Shown here: positions 29,603 through 34,607 of the stretch, piece by piece | Layout of the letters: each line of letters begins with the position of its first letter | How positions within the stretch are numbered: the stretch's first letter is position 1 | From: an uncultured Lactobacillus sp. | Lineage (GTDB): Bacteria; Bacillota; Bacilli; Lactobacillales; Lactobacillaceae | Reading direction: 5' to 3' | Length of the DNA stretch: 34,607 nucleotides | NCBI GenBank assembly: GCA_930989465.1 | Contig: CAKNLX010000014.1 | Location: 1-34,607, forward strand | Notes under the pieces: model-generated | Databases searched by the model: none | Seen by the model: only the letters and a program-made list of their open reading frames with translations | Told to the model about the DNA's origin: nothing | Program-made: the position numbers and the translations under genes

Positions 29603-32206
29603 ATGGCAAAGAAAAGAATTTATGAAGTCGCAAAAGAAGTGGGCGTCGATAATAAAGTTGTAGTCCAAAAAGCAAAGGAATTGGGCTTCGATATAAAGAA
29701 CCATATGTCATCAATAGATGATGCACAAGTTGCAAAATTAAAAGGTAGTTTCCAAAACTCCGCTCCCGCTGAGAAAAACAATAAAATAAAGATCTCTGTT
29801 TCTTCTATTCGTAAGAACGAAAAGAAACAAGAAGATAATGCAGGTTCAAAGAAGCCTAGAAGACGTAACAATAAGCGTCGTCAAAATAATAATGATCGCA
29901 ATCGCAAAAATAGAAATGATCGCGATCATAACTCAAATTCAGGTAAGCCAAAAGCAGCTGCTTTGTTGCAACAATTTAAGCAAAAGCAACGTGCAGAGGA
30001 AGGCCTGCTTAATCGAGAAGCACAAAAAGCTAAAAAAGAATATCACGAACAATTGAGACATCCGAAAAAAGAACAACCAGTGAATAATAAGAAGAAAACT
30101 AACAAAGAAAACAATACTAAGAAGTCAGAATCAGTAGAGAAAAAAATTATTGGTCCAAAGATTTTGAAACCATCTCCAGCACGTTTGAAGAAGAATCAAC
30201 CTTCAACAAATGATAAGCCTGCAGTGAAGGTTTCTATTCCTGAGCCTCCTAAAGATGAAAAACGTGGCAATGGTCGCGGTAAGAATATGGGTAAGCCAGG
30301 ACGTAAAGGTAAGAACCAATTCTTTAATAATCATAATGAACATTCTGATCGTTCAGAAAGAAAACGTCGTAAGAATAAGAAACGTCAACAAGAACAAAAG
30401 CCAAAGAAGCAACCTACTAAGCGTAAGGAACGTCCATTACCAGAAACTTTAATATATGAAGAAGGTATGAACGCTCAAGACATTGGTAAGTTGATTCACC
30501 GTGAACCAGCTGAAATTGTTAAGAAATTATTCATGCTTGGTGTGATGACTAACCAAAACCAATCTTTGGATAAGGATACCATCGAATTATTAGCAGCTGA
30601 ATACGGTATTAATGCTAAGCAAAAGGTTCATGAAGATATTTCTGATATTGATACTCTTTATGACAAGAGAATGGAAGCTTCTAAGAAGTCTAAGAATCAA
30701 GTTAAGCGTCCACCTGTAGTTACTATTATGGGGCACGTTGACCATGGTAAAACTACTTTGCTTGACCGTTTGCGTCATACCCATGTTTCAGCTCATGAAG
30801 CTGGTGGTATTACCCAGAAGATCGGTGCTTACCAAGTTCGTCTTGATGACCGCTTGATTACTTTCCTAGATACTCCTGGACACGCAGCCTTCTCAAACAT
30901 GCGTGCACGTGGTGCTGAAATTACTGATATTGTTGTCTTAGTTGTTGCAGCCGATGATGGTGTTATGCCACAGACTGTTGAAGCTATTGACCACGCTAAG
31001 AGCGCCAATGTTCCAATTATTGTAGCAATTAACAAGATGGATAAGCCAGGTGCTAACCCACAACACGTAACTGAAGAATTGATGAAATATAATTTAATTC
31101 CTGAAGATTACGGTGGTGACACCATCTTTGTAAATATCTCAGCTAAGACTGGTCAAAATGTTGATGATTTATTACAAATGATCTTGCTTCAAGCTGATGT
31201 GATGGAACTTAAGGCTAACCCAACAGAAATGGCAATTGGTACTGTAATTGAAGCTCGCTTATCACGTGGTCGTGGACCAGTAGCCGACGTTTTGATTCAA
31301 CAAGGTACTTTAAATGTTGGTGATCCAATTGTTGTTGGTGATACTTTTGGCCGTGTTCGTACTATGACTAACGATCGTGGTCGTCAAGTTAAAAAGGCTA
31401 CTCCATCTGAACCAGTTGAAATTACTGGTTTGAATGACGTTCCAGAATCAGCTGATAAATTAGTTGAATTTAAGGATGAAAAGACAGCACGTTCAGTTGG
31501 TGAAGCTAGAGCACAACAAGCTTTGCAAAAGTCTCGTGAAAATGTTCAACATGTCACTCTCGATAACCTCTTCGATACTATGAAGAAGGAGAATATGAAG
31601 GAAGTTGACATTGTCTTGAAGGCTGATGTTCAAGGTTCTGTTGAAGCTTTGCAACAATCTCTTGAAAAGATTGAAGTTGAAGGCGTTCGTGTTAACATCA
31701 TTCACTCAGGTGTAGGTGCTATTAATGAGTCAGACGTAACCTTAGCCGGTGCTTCTAATGCATTTATCATTGGATTTAATGTTCGTCCAACTGCAACTGC
31801 TAAGAGTCAAGCTGAAACTGAAGGCGTCGACATTCGTTTGTACAGTATCATCTATAAGGCAATTGATGATGTGACTGCAGCCATGAAGGGTATGCTTGAA
31901 CCAACTTACGAAGAAAAGGTTATCGGTAACCTTACTGTTCGTGAGACTTGGAAAGTATCTAAGGTTGGTACTATTGCTGGTTCCTTTGTTGATAAGGGAT
32001 TGGTTAAGAATAACGCCAAAATTAGAGTTATTCGTGATGGTATTGTTAAATACGATGGTGAAATTGCTTCACTTAAGAGATTTAAAGATGATGCCAAAGA
32101 AGTTAAGCAAGGTAACGATTGTGGTTTAACTATCAAAGACTACAACGATATTAAAGTCGGCGACGAATTCGAAGTTTACGAAATGCAACAAGTTGAACCT
32201 AAGTAA
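29603..32206 (+). CDS. infB: Translation initiation factor IF-2
   Basis: [31 protein letters not shown]; start ATG 29603 ([14 protein letters not shown]). Confidence 0.98.
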   Translation: MAKKRIYEVAKEVGVDNKVVVQKAKELGFDIKNHMSSIDDAQVAKLKGSFQNSAPAEKNNKIKISVSSIRKNEKKQEDNAGSKKPRRRNNKRRQNNNDRNRKNRNDRDHNSNSGKPKAAALLQQFKQKQRAEEGLLNREAQKAKKEYHEQLRHPKKEQPVNNKKKTNKENNTKKSESVEKKIIGPKILKPSPARLKKNQPSTNDKPAVKVSIPEPPKDEKRGNGRGKNMGKPGRKGKNQFFNNHNEHSDRSERKRRKNKKRQQEQKPKKQPTKRKERPLPETLIYEEGMNAQDIGKLIHREPAEIVKKLFMLGVMTNQNQSLDKDTIELLAAEYGINAKQKVHEDISDIDTLYDKRMEASKKSKNQVKRPPVVTIMGHVDHGKTTLLDRLRHTHVSAHEAGGITQKIGAYQVRLDDRLITFLDTPGHAAFSNMRARGAEITDIVVLVVAADDGVMPQTVEAIDHAKSANVPIIVAINKMDKPGANPQHVTEELMKYNLIPEDYGGDTIFVNISAKTGQNVDDLLQMILLQADVMELKANPTEMAIGTVIEARLSRGRGPVADVLIQQGTLNVGDPIVVGDTFGRVRTMTNDRGRQVKKATPSEPVEITGLNDVPESADKLVEFKDEKTARSVGEARAQQALQKSRENVQHVTLDNLFDTMKKENMKEVDIVLKADVQGSVEALQQSLEKIEVEGVRVNIIHSGVGAINESDVTLAGASNAFIIGFNVRPTATAKSQAETEGVDIRLYSIIYKAIDDVTAAMKGMLEPTYEEKVIGNLTVRETWKVSKVGTIAGSFVDKGLVKNNAKIRVIRDGIVKYDGEIASLKRFKDDAKEVKQGNDCGLTIKDYNDIKVGDEFEVYEMQQVEPK

Positions 32207-32225
32207 TAATTTTTAGGAGGCAAAC

Positions 32226-32591
32226 ATGAAGCATAGAATTGGTCGTGTTGAAGGAGAAATTCTTCGTGAATTAACCAAAATTTTACAAAAGAATATTCGT
32301 GATCCTCGTTTGAGTGAAGTAACTATCACTGCAGTGGAATGTACGAATGATCTTTCATATGCAACTGTTTACTATAGTCTTTTAACTGAAAATGCCGATA
32401 AGGAAAAAGAAGTTCAAGAAGGACTAGAAAAGGCTAAAGGTATGATGCGTCACTTATTAGGACAAACTTTAACCGTTTATAAAGTCCCTGAATTAATTTT
32501 TAAACGAGACAATTCAGTAAAATATGGTAGTAAAATTGACCGTTTAATTGCAGAAGTTAAAAAGCAAGATGCTGAACGGGCAAGTAAATAA
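32226..32591 (+). CDS. rbfA: Ribosome-binding factor A
   Basis: [32 protein letters not shown]. Confidence 0.96.
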   Translation: MKHRIGRVEGEILRELTKILQKNIRDPRLSEVTITAVECTNDLSYATVYYSLLTENADKEKEVQEGLEKAKGMMRHLLGQTLTVYKVPELIFKRDNSVKYGSKIDRLIAEVKKQDAERASK

Positions 32592-32617
32592 AAAAGCGCC
32601 GTTTAGGCGCTTTTTTC
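32591..32617 (+). terminator. Terminator-like hairpin between rbfA and truB
   Basis: AAAAAGCGCC-gttta-GGCGCTTTTTT, 10-bp perfect stem. Confidence 0.88.
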
Positions 32618-32640
32618 GTTTAGATAGAAAAGGATTATTT

Positions 32641-33534
32641 ATGTTAAATGGAATTTTAGTTATCGATAAAGATAAAGGGATGACTAGTGCTGATGTAGTT
32701 TATCATTTACGCAAAGCTCTGCATATCCGAAAAATTGGACATGCGGGTACACTTGACCCCGAGGTAACAGGTGTATTACCTATTGCAATTGGACAAGCAA
32801 CTAAACTGATTGAACTTATGCATACTAGACCTAAAGAATATATTGGTAGTGGCCTTTTTGGATATGCCACTGACAGTTATGATTCAACTGGCACAGTTTT
32901 GAAAAAGACCAAGTTAACCAAGGCATTTACTTCTGAAGATATTCAGAATCATATGAATGAGTTTTTAGGGGAAATAGAACAAGTACCACCAATTTACTCA
33001 GCCGTAAAGGTAAATGGTAAGCATTTATATGAGTATGCTAGAGAAGGTATTGAGGTAGAGCGACCAAAACGTAAAGTTGATATTTTACAATATGATTTAA
33101 CCAATAAACCTACATTCAATGAAAAAGATGGACAAGAAGAATTTGATTTTAAAATTAAATGTAGTAAAGGTACATATGTTAGATCCTTAGTAAATGATTT
33201 GGGCGAGAAAATGAATTGCCCAGCAGTTATGACTTACTTAAGAAGAGTAGCTAGCTCAGGTTTTGATATTTCTCAGGCCGTTAAGTTAAGTGAAATTGAA
33301 GAGAATCCTGAAAAAGCTGCAGAATTGATTCAACCAATTGACGCTTTCTTTAAAGACTATCCTCAAGTTGATCTAAGTGAAGGAAAATGGCTTAAAGTGA
33401 AAAATGGAGCAGGTATTTCGTTAGAAATAGATGCTAAAAAAGTCGCATTAAGGTACAATAAAAAAGTCAAGGCGATTTATGAGAATAAGGGAAAATTATA
33501 TCGCCCAAGTTTAATGTTGATTCAAAATGAATAA
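32641..33534 (+). CDS. truB: tRNA pseudouridine55 synthase
   Basis: [43 protein letters not shown]; start ATG 32641 preferred over upstream in-frame 32548. Confidence 0.97.
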   Translation: MLNGILVIDKDKGMTSADVVYHLRKALHIRKIGHAGTLDPEVTGVLPIAIGQATKLIELMHTRPKEYIGSGLFGYATDSYDSTGTVLKKTKLTKAFTSEDIQNHMNEFLGEIEQVPPIYSAVKVNGKHLYEYAREGIEVERPKRKVDILQYDLTNKPTFNEKDGQEEFDFKIKCSKGTYVRSLVNDLGEKMNCPAVMTYLRRVASSGFDISQAVKLSEIEENPEKAAELIQPIDAFFKDYPQVDLSEGKWLKVKNGAGISLEIDAKKVALRYNKKVKAIYENKGKLYRPSLMLIQNE

Positions 33535-33554
33535 CTGAAATGAAGGGATTAGTT

Positions 33555-34502
33555 GTGAAAATCATTCATTTAACTTATCCAGTTAGCGAAAATACCATAT
33601 CTTCAAAAACTATTCTAGCCTTAGGTTTTTTTGACGGCGTTCATTTAGGTCATCAACGCTTAATCAATAAAGCCAAAAAAATAGCTGATCAAAAGAAATT
33701 ACCATTAGTAGTATTAACTTTTGATCGTCATCCGAAGGAAATTTATGCTGCCAAAAAAGACTTTAAGTATTTAGAAACTTTAGATGAAAAGGCAGATAAA
33801 ATGGCAGAACTAGGTGTAGATTATCTAGCCGTAATGCCATTTACTAAAAAGTTTAGCGAGATAGATGCACAGAGTTTTGTAGATAATGTAATAATTAAAC
33901 TCAATGCAGATACAGTAGTAGCTGGATTTGATTATACATATGGTCCTAAAGAGACTGCTAATATGAAGAATTTACCAAAATTTGCGAAGGATAGATTTGA
34001 AATTTTCGTTATGCCTAAGCAGATTTTTAATGGTAAAAAAATAGGTTCAACTGAAATTAGACAGGCAATTAGGGAAGGTAAGATGGAATTAGCTTTTCAA
34101 TTAATGGGTCACCATTATGTGATGAGCGGGATCGTTGGTCATGGTAAAAGAAATGGCCATAAATTAGGCTTCCCAACAGCTAATTTAGTTTGGGCCAGTC
34201 ATAAGGTAATTCCGAAAATAGGAGTATATGCCACTAAAACGCAGGTAGCTGGAAAGTGGTATGAATCTATGACTAGTGTCGGTTATAATGTAACGATTGG
34301 CCAACCTGAACAAATTTTTATTGAATCATATATATTTAATTTTAAACAGGATATTTATGATCAGCCAATAAAAATTAAATGGTATAAATATACTAGAGGC
34401 GAAATTAAATTTAGCGGCCTTGAAGAATTGAAAAAACAATTAGAGAAAGACCAAATAGAAATTGAACATTATTTTGCACAAGAAGCACGAAGTAATGCGT
34501 AA
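33555..34502 (+). CDS. ribF: Bifunctional riboflavin kinase / FAD synthetase
   Basis: LGFFDGVHLGHQRLI; GHGKRNGHKLGFPTANL; GTG 33555 preferred (GAAGGGA upstream). Confidence 0.95.
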   Translation: MKIIHLTYPVSENTISSKTILALGFFDGVHLGHQRLINKAKKIADQKKLPLVVLTFDRHPKEIYAAKKDFKYLETLDEKADKMAELGVDYLAVMPFTKKFSEIDAQSFVDNVIIKLNADTVVAGFDYTYGPKETANMKNLPKFAKDRFEIFVMPKQIFNGKKIGSTEIRQAIREGKMELAFQLMGHHYVMSGIVGHGKRNGHKLGFPTANLVWASHKVIPKIGVYATKTQVAGKWYESMTSVGYNVTIGQPEQIFIESYIFNFKQDIYDQPIKIKWYKYTRGEIKFSGLEELKKQLEKDQIEIEHYFAQEARSNA

Positions 34503-34509
34503 CAAGAAG

Positions 34510-34556
34510 CTGAAGAACTTAGCAATTTTGAACTAAGTTCTTCAGTTTTTATTTTT
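34510..34556 (+). terminator. Strong terminator after ribF
   Basis: CTGAAGAACTTAG-caattttgaa-CTAAGTTCTTCAG + TTTTTATTTTT, 13-bp perfect stem. Confidence 0.95.
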
Positions 34557-34607
34557 CGTAAATTGCAATAATAAATTGAACACTTAAGCTGTTTGATAGA
34601 TCTGATC

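Noticed and set aside
29838-30452. Two Asn/Lys-rich alternate-frame ORFs inside infB
   Set aside because: Byproducts of the low-complexity A-rich linker of IF-2, no independent start signals.
32548-32640. In-frame N-terminal extension of truB through the rbfA 3' end and the terminator hairpin
   Set aside because: Conserved TruB begins [10 protein letters not shown] with AAAAGGA SD at 32641.

Overview
The window is a dense housekeeping region with the gene content and order of a Lactobacillus (inferred L. acidophilus/helveticus/crispatus-type) chromosome. On the + strand it carries ffh (5'-truncated)-rpsP-rimM-trmD-rplS; a family-4 UDG gene overlapping an SGNH hydrolase gene; lexA (minus) divergent from ynzC-like/yneF; a heterodimeric ABC exporter; pepO; cfa and plsC (minus); a trmN6::GIY-YIG fusion; rpsB-tsf; pyrH-frr-uppS-cdsA-rseP-proS-polC; and rimP-nusA-ylxR-ylxQ-infB-rbfA-truB-ribF. 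I see no tRNA/rRNA genes, IS elements, prophage, CRISPR or defence island, and no clearly new multi-gene system. The best leads are RNA-level: (i) a ~350-bp gap after rplS with an orphan 12-bp terminator and several small hairpins (candidate ncRNA); (ii) terminator-like hairpins placed almost against the next Shine-Dalgarno, before rimM, the ABC exporter, rimP-nusA and truB (candidate attenuators); (iii) leader RNAs before rplS and rpsB; and (iv) a single-ORF TrmN6-GIY-YIG fusion. All hairpins were found by eye, with no folding or covariation run.
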